From Galerina marginata (lineage: Eukaryota; Basidiomycota; Agaricomycetes; Agaricales; Galerinaceae): 64,000 nt of DNA. Where the stretch lies: assembly GCA_023014335.1 (NCBI GenBank), contig JAECYW010000007.1, forward strand, positions 1,054,001-1,118,000, read 5' to 3'. Each line of letters starts with the position of its first letter. The stretch's first letter is position 1. Both the position numbers and the translations under genes were made by a program. Under the pieces are notes generated by a model. That model did no database searches, had not been told where the DNA came from, and saw nothing but the letters and a program-made list of their open reading frames with translations. Positions 33,508 to 45,062 of this stretch are shown one piece after another.

Positions 33508-36500
33508 ATGAATGCCAACTACTTTAACGATCCTATTGTGCCATATGAATCTGACGAAAGTCCATGCTATCATACTGAATATACCCATTTCGAAGGCCAA
33601 AATGTTACTGGCGGTTCGTTCACCGATGATTACTACGGCGGAGATATCGAATTTGGTGAGTATATGCGCTGTGAAAAGCTGCCCTGAAGTAAATATTCTT
33701 TAGAACCGTCCTCTCCGACTCCTGTGCCAAGGGTTGAGCCGAGATATAGACGGTCTGACCTCCATGAACTAGAATATACGCAGTCGATTGCGAACTCTGA
33801 TATAACGGAACCTCCTTTCTACCATCGAGAGCCCCCCATTGGAAGGCTTTACGCTCCAAATGGATTTCCTAGTAAGCTTCTTTGCTGGATCTGATGACCA
33901 GTGCCGAATTCTCTCCATTCTACCCCGAAGGCACGTCCATGGTCAACGACACAAACAATCAAAACTCACAACCTGGGACAAAAACATTCTACAAAGGACC
34001 TCATGCCAGATACAATCGACCAGACATGCACGATTCCGTGTCGCAGAATATGCCCCAACCCAACCCGAGAAATGCACATGGTATTAGACTGCGCCCAGTT
34101 TCGGAATTGCGTTAGAATCTACCTTATCCACAATTCAAGCATGTGAAAATATTCACTGGGCGCCCTTAGCTGACGTATACAAGGGCATATTCAAATTTGG
34201 AGTTTTCAACGCAGTCCAATCAACATGCTTCGACGAGGTAAATCGTCTGCCATTTGGTTGCAAATGTACTCATTATATTCCTAGGTATTTTCCGGAGACA
34301 AAAATCTTGTATGCTGCTAGACATCTTTCATCGCTTTCTCGATCTTCTAACCCAATTATTCATTCCCATATTATTTAGGTTGTAAGCGGTAGGACCATAT
34401 CATGATATTAGTCGATTCCTATTGATCGTTTGATCCATAGCCCCCACTGGAAGTGGTAAAACAGTACTCTTCGAATTGGCTATCATTCGAATGGTAGAAC
34501 GGAGTAAAGTCAGCGGGAAGCAAGTCAAATGTGTCTACATTGCACCTACCAAAGTCATTGCCACCCTTTTCCTGACAAACATCCAGTTCCGCTGATACGC
34601 TTATCAGGCCTTGTGCTCTGAAAAGTTCCAAGACTGGGTCACAAAGTTTGAACCCATTGGACTGAAATGTATGATATTTCTTTCCCAATATCTTTTTGAA
34701 CCAATATTTTCGATTAGGTTGCGAAATGACGGGGGATACTGTCGTCATAGGGCAAAACACCTGGGGCGATGCAAAAAATGCCTCTATTATGTTTGTTTCG
34801 CGTTCATTACTTGCATCCCTTTTACTAATCGACAATGCACAGTGTAACGACAGTAAGGACTTCCGACATGATCTTGAACATTATTAAAATCGCCCATAGT
34901 GCGAAAAATGGGACAGCTTGACACGCAACTGGTGATTGGTTTTACGATCTTTCAATCGATTTTCATCTGAATTCTTCAAGGCATGATCATGACCGCATCT
35001 TATCCCAAATACAATTGTTTTTAGTAGACGAAGTAAGTCGACCTTGAATTCAAGATAGATCGATGACGGATGTCATTTGGTAGGTCCACATCTTAAACGA
35101 ATCTCGTGGCAGTACCCTCGAAGTTGTCACATCAAGGATGAAACTTCGAGCGAACATGATCCGTTTTATCCTGGTTTCAGCCACAGTGCCCAATATCCAG
35201 GATGTCGCCTGTTGGATTGGCAGCGGTTCTGGGACGTCGGAAGCTGCTCAGGTATTCGAAGTAGCACCATTGCTTGCTTTCTTGGACCACACTCATTCCT
35301 AAATCTCACAGTTTGGGGACGCATATCGGCCTTGTCAACTAACGAGACATGTAGTCGGCGTATATCGACGAAATGGATATAACGACTTTCAGTTTGCTAA
35401 AGTTCTTGATTTCAAACTGTTCTCTGTATTGCAGCAATTTTCTGTGGGGAAACCAATTCTGGTCTTTTGTTCCACAAGAAAAGGTACGCAAGTCTGTTGG
35501 TTTGTATCATGCAATGACTGATCTTATTATCTCAGGAGTATTTGATTCAGCAGGACAGTTAATGAAAGAATATACCGATACTGAAGGCAGGAAAGCTTCT
35601 TTACCTTGGTCCCGACCAGCTAGGTTGAACTTACGTGCTTTGAACATAACGCTTAACCTAATCCAAATTAAAGGATTGCGCATTTATTTAATGATAAACG
35701 CTTAGATGGTAATAATTTTGTCGCTTGGCTTGAACCGCTGCCTACGTCGCTGAATCTTTAATAGAACTGGCCTGTGCTGGCATTGGTGTTCATCACGCAG
35801 GTATCTCGATGGACGACCGGAGGGCAACTGAGCAACTCTATCTCAAAAAAGTATTGCGGGTCCTCGTGGCTACCTCGGTGTGTGATTAAATTCGGATTAA
35901 ATTTTTTTTTGGTTGATAACCCGCTTTGAAGACTTTGGCAGTTGGCGTAAATTTGCGTGAGTTCTTGAACCACCACCAGAAGTAAACTAACAAGTGGTTA
36001 ATTTGTATCAGCTGCGCATATGGTCGTCATTAAAGGCGTCCGAACATTTCAGAACAATGCTTCCAAAGAATATTCTGACCTAGATGTAATGCAAATGCTA
36101 GGCCGTGCGGTAAGTCGTTGATCCAGATTCGCGGCCTTATTTGCTGAATTCATGTAATGTAGGGACGTCCTCAGTTTGGTATAACTTGGCCGTCCTTGAA
36201 CCGATTGGACTAGCGGGCTAATTTTTTTTATCACCAGATAAAGAGGGTATCGCAGTTATCCTTTGTGAGAGCGAGTTGGAGAACAAATACAAAGCTCTGG
36301 TTCAGGGCAAGACCATCCTGGAAAGTTCTCTTCATGCCAACTTAGCTGAACATCTGAACTCCGAAATCGGGCTCGGGACGATCACCGATGTGGGGTCAGC
36401 AAAATCCTGGCTTCGCAACTCGTTTCTGTATCAGAGAATGCAAAAAAATCCAAAATACTATGCTCTAAATCCTGTCGACACCCAAAATTCTGGTGAGGAC

Positions 36501-39500
36501 CTCGACAATGTGGTAATGGAGAGTATATCTCAGTTGAAGAAAACGCTACTTATCGATCACGTCGAAACCGGAGAGGATGTCGGTAAATTGAGCTCCACAC
36601 AATACGGGGAAATTATGAGCAGGGTTTGTCTTTCTTGCCAGGTATACTTGAGTGGTATCTGACCAGTTCACAGTATTATATTCGACGAGCCACTGCAAGT
36701 GCTGTGTCTTCCTTTTTGTTTCTGTCCCTTTATCTAATCATTCGTAGATGGACATTATTTTAGCCTTACCTGGTCGTGCCAGTCTGAGAGAAATCGTCAG
36801 TCATGTTACGATATTCTCCTTAACTCTCACACATTATGTCGGTATCATAAAGCTGGAGTCGATTTGTGGAGCAGAAGAGTACGTTTTACTTTGTCTCGAG
36901 CATCATTTTCCTACCAGAGCTACGTGACGCCAGACTCCAAGACGTCAAACTGAGGGGTTCAGAAAAAAGTGTGAGTCAAAAAGTCATTTTGTTCGAACTT
37001 CTGACTCAAAATCAATAAATTATTTAGGTATACAATACCCTCAAAAAGGACACCGAAATTCGATTTGAAGTCAAGAAAGTGGAGAAGACCACTGATAAGG
37101 TCTTTCTCCTAGTACAAGTAAGCTAAACCACTTAGGACAGCAACCTAAAAGCTTCTTTATTCGATAGGCCGTATTAGGGGGCATTTCTTTGAACAGTGCA
37201 GAGTATAGAAGCCCTGACAGCCAACCTCACATGGAAGCCTTTACAGTATTTAAGCACATCTCAAGGATATCGCGAGGTAAGCTGCATTTGTCTAATCTCA
37301 CCCACCCTACAAAAACATCAATGCACCCAACAGCCGCCTTGGAAGTTGCAGTCGTCAAAAAGGATGGTCTTCAAATGAAAAACGGGTTTGAACTGTAACG
37401 TTGAGCCAGCTGTATGGGCTCCATTTGCTGAATATGCCACAGCTTCCGATGTCTCTCTTCCAAAGCTTGGGAAGACAGGGCAATTGTGTTTAGGCAGATC
37501 GAGCAGATCGGAGAGAAGTCGTGAGTGTCAGGGATTCGATGAACCGGGGAATATTGATCATGATTCCCTATAGCATAAAGGTGATTTGAAATGTTTGGAA
37601 TATGCGTCCTGTACTCAATGGACTAGGTCCTGGCCGAAAATGGAATTACCTCCTTCGTTGCATTACGAAAACAAACTCCACTCAGGATAGAAACCGTAAG
37701 TCGAGGCTTTCTTTTAGCACATATAAGTCCTAACTTTGGTATCCATCCAGTTGCTCAATCGGCGGCATCCTTTTGGTTTAGAGGTCCTTGCTTCTGTCGC
37801 CGACTTCCCTCAGTACGTTCTGAGGATCAAAGAAACTGCAGTACGATCAGACGGCGGAGAGAGCCCCGTAAAGATCGATCTCCTCGTTGAATGCGGTTTG
37901 ACAGAAGAAGTCGTCGCCTCTTTCAAACCAAAAAAGCAACGGAATCGGGCTTTTCAGATGACCGCAGTGTTGACTTTAACATCTGACATGGAATTGATCG
38001 ATCTCCGTCGTATTCCGTATGTTTGATTTGTGTATAGAGGTGCAATGACTGAAAGTATTTCCGCCAGGACCAAGTCCCTCAAAAGTGCCAAAGCGTTCGA
38101 AGTGACAGCGGAACTTAAGAAGCCAAGCCAGAGTGTTATCATCATTGTCACATCTGTCAGTATGGCTTCGATTCGCGATGGAATGTCTACTCACAGCAAA
38201 CATTGCATAGGAAACCATAGCAGGAGTTGCTTTACAACACGTCTATAAACCTAGTGTTCCTGCAAGTGAGTACCCAACCCTTGACACCCGTCCCATCTCT
38301 TCAGTGGTAAGTTTGCGAGTATAAAACTGGAATATTCAAGATTGAACAGATTATTTTAGGATATGGATCTCGTCGGACTCGACGATGATCCCGACTTTTG
38401 GAACATGGAGCTAGGTACTAGCGATAAATCTGAACATTTTTCCACCTCGAAAGTTGAAGGTTCGTAGATCAAACTCTCTTTTTCTATTTCTCGATGAAAC
38501 TAGAGTGTTTTGGTAACTTTGCAGGCGACAACAAGAGATCGAATAGAGAAATTAGCAATAAACCTCAGGATAGCAAGTCGCATCTTGAGAAATCCGAACC
38601 GAAGACTCGCTTTGACGGACGATACGAATGCAACCACTTCTGCAAAGACAAGACAAAGTGCCGTCATTTATGGTACATGCATATTAATCATTCCAATATC
38701 TATTCCTAAAGTATCTTTAAAACTGCAGCTGTCGCGACGGTCTCCAGGATCCGCCACATACTTCGAAAAGAAAGCTGCAGAACCCACCAGAACCCAACTC
38801 CCAACGACCATCAACGGTTCAAAGACTTCATGGGCCGTCAAAAGCAGTTGTTACGACGCACAAAGAGAGTCAAACCCTCAAAGCACTTGACTTGATCCAT
38901 GAGCGTACGCAGGTTGCCCATAGCCTTAATCTTGTGGCAGGAAAAAGGTTGAAATTAGAATCACCGCCCCAATCCAAACACAAAAGGCGACGTCTTGGCG
39001 AATATGATATTTCTTTCACCGACCTCGCCGACCCAGAACTCAGAAATCTCAAGACGGAGTTCCCAGAACCCGATAACGATTCCGACGATCTTCCGGAGGC
39101 AATTTTACCAACTTCAACAGTTGCCTGTCAACTAGTAGAGGATACTGACTTAGGTTACCATAGTTGGGCACCTACCTCTTCGCAAACCAGGTCTCTAAAA
39201 GACCCTTCTCCGCCCAAAATTAAAAAAACCGGCGGCGAATATCGAAATAAAAGACTGAAATATAGTGATGTCGCTACTGTGAGTGGGGGGCCAGTCTTTC
39301 TGCTGTAATTGTCTAATGAGAAGCAGGTTCAGAAGAAAAGCCGAACGAAAAAGGAAGTCCTGTTCTTGGAGTCTTCTGAGAGCGAAGGCTCCGTTGAAAT
39401 ATCGACACCATTGGAGGTTGCACCAAACCCCAAGGATGCGAAGAAATCGGATATCGACAAAACACTCCTTCCATTTGGAAGGTTAGCACTTCCTGTCAAC

Positions 39501-39701
39501 ACAAGCCAGAACCAAACGGAGAGTCCATCGGCAACCGCTAAATCACGTCTGGTTCCAAGTCCCAAATGGAGGCATGACAATTCGACGAACATTGAAAACG
39601 AGCAACAAGGCGAAGCGACGGCCAACCTGAAGACGGAAGATTATGACGAGTTCGAGGAGCTAGATGCCTGGCTTCAAAGTGGCTCCGTCGATATCTTATA
39701 A
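33508..39701 (+). CDS. MER3: Meiotic ATP-dependent DNA helicase MER3/HFM1
   Basis: Predicted 1405-residue Ski2-like helicase that stabilises crossover intermediates in meiotic prophase. The model has 38 exons: 33508..33655, 33704..33871, 33931..34110, 34170..34237, 34285..34308, 34379..34388, 34441..34553, 34608..34668, 34718..34790, 34843..34852, 34900..34931, 34981..35032, 35084..35260, 35312..35483, 35536..35623, 35674..35708, 35765..35877, 35932..35956, 36012..36109, 36163..36178, 36238..36623, 36674..36694, 36748..36795, 36853..36878, 36934..36970, 37028..37117, 37168..37276, 37334..37394, 37443..37520, 37574..37580, 37627..37695, 37751..38016, 38068..38155, 38211..38306, 38360..38459, 38525..38672, 38729..39278, 39327..39701. 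Motifs: APTGSGKT (200-207), YIAPTKALCSEK, DEVH (312-315), SAT (345-347), VGVNLPAHMVVIKGV, MLGRAGRPQFD, Sec63-like region, then a Cys/His knuckle CNHFCKDKTKCRHLCC near 1090 and a disordered tail. The frame is intact throughout. Intron 22 is GC-AG. Confidence 0.92.
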
Positions 39702-39810
39702 TTCATTGACGTATCCATCTCCTGGACCTGCATTATTATAGCCTGCATGTTGTGTTATCAAGCGAGGATGTACTAGATTAGTCTATAGATTAAAGAAGGA
39801 CGTTAAAGAA

Positions 39811-41351
39811 CTACTGGATTTGCGAAGACGTGTCCCTTTCATCTTGAGGGGGATCAACGAAGATTCGCAAGGCGTCTTTCAATCTGGCATCCCAGGAAAT
39901 ATTATGGGACGGGTTGATGACATTCCACCCTTCCAGGTCATCTCTCCATCTACGCTCCTTCTTGAACCTTTCTGCACGAAGTTCGACCTCGGTTGGAGGG
40001 GGATTTTCAAGTTCAGCCTTAGTTGGCTCCCGTGTACCACGAGCAAGGTCGCGTGCGGTGGCCAGTTTAGCGGGTAGACTTTCGTAATATTTCGTCCTGT
40101 GCCTTTCGACTTCCTCAGGGAATTCGTCCATGGATTTTTTGTAGTACCTCTCGGCTTCTTTGTCGAAGTCCAGATCACCGAGACTGGGAACCTTTTCCTT
40201 TCCGGTAGGTCCGTCGGGGGAGGGTTCTTCTAGGGTATCGGCAATGTCAGGAACGTGGATGGGCCGCGTGTTGTTCATCACCAGGCGATAACCAGCCTCA
40301 GCACCTGAGCGAACTTTATGCCTTTGATTGAAAAAACCCCAGATCATGAGGGGGATGTGTTTTATGCCAATGAGATCTGTAAATGGCACAAACAGCAGCG
40401 GGGGCAAAGGAGAAATATCAGTTGAGGATTCGGATATTGGAGAGGTGCTCCGTGTAGTCGGCGTTGAGGGCAAAGGCGGTGGTGGTGTGCGCATTTGGAG
40501 AGGTGAAAACACGGGGGAGGTCTTTGCAGCCTCTAACGGTGATGCTTTGTACGAGTCTGGCGACGATTCGCGGTCGGCAAAGTCGCGGGGGTCTTCGGGC
40601 TCGTCAAAGTGGTTGTCGTTCTCCAATGCACGCGCCAATTCCTCATCAGCGTCCGTTTTGTCCAAGCTGCCAGACCACCCTTTTTTTAGGCCGGCCATGA
40701 ACTCCTTGAACGTTGGACGGCCGACGATGACGATGCCCCCTTCGAGCTCCCACTTGTGTCGCTCAGCAAGAGGTTTGTATGTCGGAAGCGCCTGAACCAC
40801 CTCGGAATCTCGGTCCAGGCCTAATTCCAGACGTCTCCGCACACGCACGTCTTCCGCGACCCGTTTCGCGATATCGCCGTGTCGTTTTCCGGTTACCATC
40901 TCGTAGTCCACAGCAGCTGCCACGAGAATTGGCTGTAGCAAACGACAAGAAAAGGGTTAGCAAATCCATACGTGTAAGAAGCGTGTATGCCGCCGACCTT
41001 GACGTACTTCCGGAAGTGCTTGAGGCTCTGGTCGTAGTCCTCGTCCGCAGGCCATTTAGCGCCATAGACGGTCACTCTACGTGGAACGTCGAGAGGGCCC
41101 GCGGGCACCTCCGCAAGGTGCTTTACCCTGTCGACATAGGACTGGCGAATTTGCTTGCACTGTCGCCGGTCATAGACGTAGAGTCCAATGACAGAGGACG
41201 TGAAGGAGAGGAAGATGAGCCAATTTCTCGAGGGTAGCTTTGGTCGCTTGTCGAGCCATGAAGGGGGTATTCCAGTATAGCGAAGAACAGTCTTTATTCC
41301 TGACTGCCTGCGAGGTGCTACAGGAGGCAGTTGGGCGGACCAAGGCGCCAT
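39811..41351 (-). CDS. TIM54: Mitochondrial inner-membrane import subunit TIM54
   Basis: Predicted 491-residue subunit of the TIM22 complex, which inserts carrier proteins into the inner membrane. Exons: 40998..41351 and 39811..40932, with a 65 bp intron. Family motifs: SGIKTVLRYTGIPPSWLDKRP, a membrane segment (NWLIFLSFTSSVIGLYVYD, about residues 43-61), RRVTVYGAKWPADEDYDQSLKHFRKYVKPILVAAAVDYE, and a C-terminal INPSHNISWDARLKDALRIF. The central Pro/Ser/Thr-rich linker is variable in fungi. It is transcribed toward MER3; the two stops are 109 bp apart. Confidence 0.93.
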
Positions 41352-41501
41352 TGCACAATGGTCAGTGCAGACTTTACAAACTTTTTTTGGAACGGCGCCA
41401 GCTCTGCAAGGCCGGCTTTCGGCCCGGGCTTTCTACAAATTACAAGACTATATTATGCGCAACAACATAAGAAGACGATGTAAGTAATACAGGTATGAAA
41501 A

Positions 41502-43509
41502 TCACTCTCGCTCTGTAGCCCTCTCCAGCTGCTGTCGTTTCCGCGAACCACCACTACAAATAAACACTTAGCAACGACGATGGGAGAACGGAACAAATTA
41601 ATGACACTCACGCTCCAGTATCCAGCCCTCTCTTTTTACCTGTCTTGGCTTCATCCAAGAACTGGTTCAAACCGAACACATCACCAGTGTCCTTCTCGAA
41701 CTGCACAGGCCCCTCCTTGACCTCCTGGTCCTGCGCGCCTTCAAAGCCGACTCTGGGCTGACCGAGATTGAAACGGTCAACGTCGAGGGCTTTCCCGATC
41801 CCTTCCTCGGTACCACCTCCAAACGAGTCCTCGTTGCCCTCTTGAATATTGCCCCTCGCTTTATAGATGGCAGCCGCCGCCGTGGAACCGTGGAAGAGTG
41901 GCTTGTCATACAAGTTATACGCATCATCGTCCGCGAAGTTGCCAGACAAAGCTTCTTGGTTGAACAGACGAGAATCCAGCATCGACTCCTTTGATGCTGT
42001 TGGTTTGGCAAGTCCGAGCGCGACCTTCTCCGAGATATCGCGGTTTTGCTGGCGAGCAAGCATCTTGGCGCGCTGTTCCTGACCCATGTTGTTCATCCTC
42101 ATCTCGCGCTCACGCTCTCTCCTTTTCTCTTGTCGCATTTGATCGCGGACCTTGCGAGCTTCTTCGTCTTCTGCACTATCGTCAGACGCCTCTGACTCGT
42201 CATCGCTTCCACTATCACTTCCGTATGCAGCCAAGGAAGATTTCAAAGCAGCTTGACTTTGCGCTGAGGGCTTCGGTGCTATACCACCGCGCTCTTCGCG
42301 CGCCCGTTGAGCCAACAGACGAAGATTTTCTTCTTTCGATTCTTTCTCCTTCTGTGCCAATTTCTGTTGCATCAGCGAGCGTTGACGGACTTCTTCTCGA
42401 GCATGGCGGTCGGCAACGAACAAAGCTTCTGAAAATTTGGCAAAGTTGTCGTTTATATGAATCTAAAATATGAAGTTCAGTTCAGAAAAAAGTTTGGACA
42501 TTTATGACACGCACATCTTGCAGCCCTCGTCCATCAGCAGCTAGACGCTTGTCCAGCGGAATCGTGAAACCCTTGTTGTTCTTCCAATTTGAAATGCAAG
42601 GAGGGATCATCCACTCCTTCTGCTCTGCAGCGGTCGCTTTCCGAGGAGGACTGCGAAGAACAGGCGGAGGAGGACTAGGGGGACCTCTGGGAATCTTTTT
42701 GTGTTTGAATCTAGGTGGCTCCAAAGGGTCCTCCACAACCTCCGACATCTTGATAATGCGCTGCTTCAGACCCCCTTCACCACTCTGCTGACCCGGGGTG
42801 TACCGAATGAAAGATGTTTTCCCTTGACTGTCTGGGACGTTTTTGGGTTGGGCAGCTTTGATTTTGCCATTGACGAGCTTTTCGAGGGCAGCTCGGGTCT
42901 TTTCAGCGGTTTGTTGGACTTCATCCTCGGATGGCCGCTCCATCGTTCTCTCTGTATCGTCAAGATCCTTCCGGTGTGCTAGAGGGACTAAGTCCTTGAA
43001 TTGGGATTGTACTGTCTTGCCCTCGCGCTGGCCTTGTTGAGCAATGGCATCGTAGCGTACATTGCCCTCGCTGTCGACTTGCAAGGCAAGAGTGTTCCCT
43101 GACGACGCCTGAAGAGGTATCAATTCCTGCATTCCTGCATATATTACAACACGCACCTGCTTCTTGCCCATGCCCAACGGATATTGTGCAACATTGCATT
43201 CTGGATAAGCACCGCCATCACCTGCGTCAAGGAAAGGTAAACACTGTGGTCAATAACAAGAGAAAGACCGAATCGGCTGACCAAAATCCTCTAACGATGA
43301 CGGCTTCCACCCCTTTCGCTGCCCATAAGGAGGCACGACAGGTCGAGTAATGACAGTGGTAGATTGGGAGATGACATGGACGCGAGTCTGTACGTCGTCC
43401 TCATCGTCCTCGACGGCTGGAGCATAAAGAGGTTGTGGTAGGAGGCTGGGGAGTAATGAGTAGGAGACTTTCGATAAAAGAGAATAACTCACGAAGCCAA
43501 AGCAGCCAT
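41502..43509 (-). CDS. PRP45: Pre-mRNA-processing protein SNW1/PRP45
   Basis: Predicted 580-residue SNW/SKIP-domain protein, a core component of the catalytic spliceosome that also acts in transcription. Exons: 43493..43509, 43282..43445, 43157..43221, 42515..43108, 41612..42462, 41502..41553. Motifs: YGQRKGWKPSSLEDFGDGGAYPE, LGMGKKQASSGNTLALQVD, SFIRYTPGQQ, KIPRGPPSPPPP, the naming SNWKN peptide within CISNWKNNKGFTIPLDKRL, NFAKFSEALFVADR, an acidic Ser/Asp/Glu patch, and the C-terminal LYDKPLFHGS. The last 17-codon exon ending RKRQQLERATERE is added because it matches the conserved end of the family; without splicing the frame would stop just before it. Confidence 0.95.
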
Positions 43510-43644
43510 GGTCGATGGAGAAACTGACTGACTGAGCTGATGACAACTCTGTGTTGCTTGGCTGTGTTACTTCGGATTACATAATGGTAGGCTACGAGTA
43601 TTATTAACTAGCACCTTCATCACTAATCACTCGTCGCGTTAAAA

Positions 43645-44598
43645 ATGGAGCAAGAACTGGGGAAGCCGTACGAGCCCCCTTCTGGGAGCCCTATACACAC
43701 CGGCGCAGAGCTGATCATGTCCGTCATCGCCAACGAACGGGCCAAGGCCAGCCAGGGTGCTGAAGCTCGTCTCGCGAGCATGGCCAAATATCTCGAGGAG
43801 TACAAGGCATGGTCGGGAAAAAACCAGGCGCACGAAGCAGTCAAGCTTGCAGCGAGCCAGCAGCGCGTCTTCGAGCTCGAGCAGCAATTCACGCACCTCC
43901 AGTCTCTGAAAACGGAAGATGAGCTGGTGATACAGAGCATGGCCGGCCAGATCGAGGCGCTCAAGCAGGAGCGCGACTATCTGCACACGGAACTCTCTTC
44001 GTCGTTGAATGATCAGAGGATGGCCTCTGCGGCCTCTGTCGATCTCGTCTCGGATCTGGCAAAATACGACATATGGCTCTGGGGTGCGAACTCGTTGTCT
44101 TTCGGTGATCAGTGGCTCCAGCTATGGAACCAGTACGTCTCTGAAGACCCTCAGGCCCCAGACCGGGGTCTCTCACAGAACGATCGAGTCACACCCAAAG
44201 AGCTGGCTATCCTTTTGGAAAACTTCGCTAGTCAAGTTCGCAGGGACAAAGATAGGATCCAGTCCCAGCAAGAGACTATTTCAAGCTTGGCGAGAGACCG
44301 AGAGTATCTGTTCAGCCTGTACAATAACGATCCGAAGGCGCTGCCATATCCAGCTCCTACAGAAACGAATTCGCAAACTCCCGACTCTGAAATTCAAACG
44401 TCGTCTCCGTATTCGTTTTCTGGTTATCATGGTAAAGCAATATTTTCATCGAAGAGGATCGACTAAAACCATCTTATTTTGCCCCTAGAATATTATTCTG
44501 AAACTCAACCTTCTGCCATTAAATCCGAGCCATCTTTCGAATCTCCCGACGGTCCCACTCAAGTGTTCGGACCTAGTGAGCCATCTGGGGGCCCATAA
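43645..44598 (+). CDS. Coiled-coil protein, unrecognised
   Basis: Predicted 298 residues in two exons (43645..44431, 44489..44598). I do not recognise the family. Residues about 30-130 are predicted coiled coil by eye (LAASQQRVFELEQQFTHLQS, SMAGQIEALKQERDYLHTEL), followed by a more globular segment with several Trp (YDIWLWGANSLSFGDQWLQL), a second helical run (ILLENFASQVRRDKDRIQSQ) and a Ser/Pro-rich tail. No signal or membrane segment. It is divergent from PRP45 with only 135 bp between start codons. Role unknown. Confidence 0.75.
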
Positions 44599-45062
44599 TA
44601 GAGAGAACATTCCATTTCGGACTGGTCAGCTTGCTTCTTCCTATCAGAATAACCCGGACTAATTACAGACTCATGCCAGACCTGGTCTTGTTTCATAAAC
44701 GTCGTTTATATGATAACCCTGGACAAATTAGCGTGCGAGACGCATCGCACGCTAATTTGTCCTGCCGTGCGCTATACCGACAATGCCCTTGCTTCTTGTA
44801 CTCGCCCGCGCATTATTTTGCGGACGCACCGGCTTTATCTATGGGCAGCGGTTGCCGCTGCCTCGAGCTGCTTTATTTATCTCGAGCGAAGGCTCGCCCG
44901 AATCGACTCCGCGGCGTGTGTGGTACGCGGAGGTTTCTGGGATAATGTAAGGATTACTTTATAGCGTATTACATATGTCCGTTGCGTTGGTATCGTGTTA
45001 GAAGCATAGTACCGTAAGGTAAAGTATACATACGAGAAATAGATAGATCGAAACACAGTACT
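44599..45062. other. Convergent intergenic region with a hairpin
   Basis: Between the stops of the coiled-coil gene (+) and the 5-phosphatase gene (-). The only structure seen is the 18 bp inverted repeat at 44721. Confidence 0.5.
44721..44762. repeat. Perfect 18 bp inverted repeat with 6 nt loop
   Basis: Arms 44721..44738 (GGACAAATTAGCGTGCGA) and 44745..44762 are exact reverse complements around the loop GACGCA. Transcribed from either strand it would fold into a very stable hairpin; as DNA it could extrude a cruciform. Confidence 0.9.
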
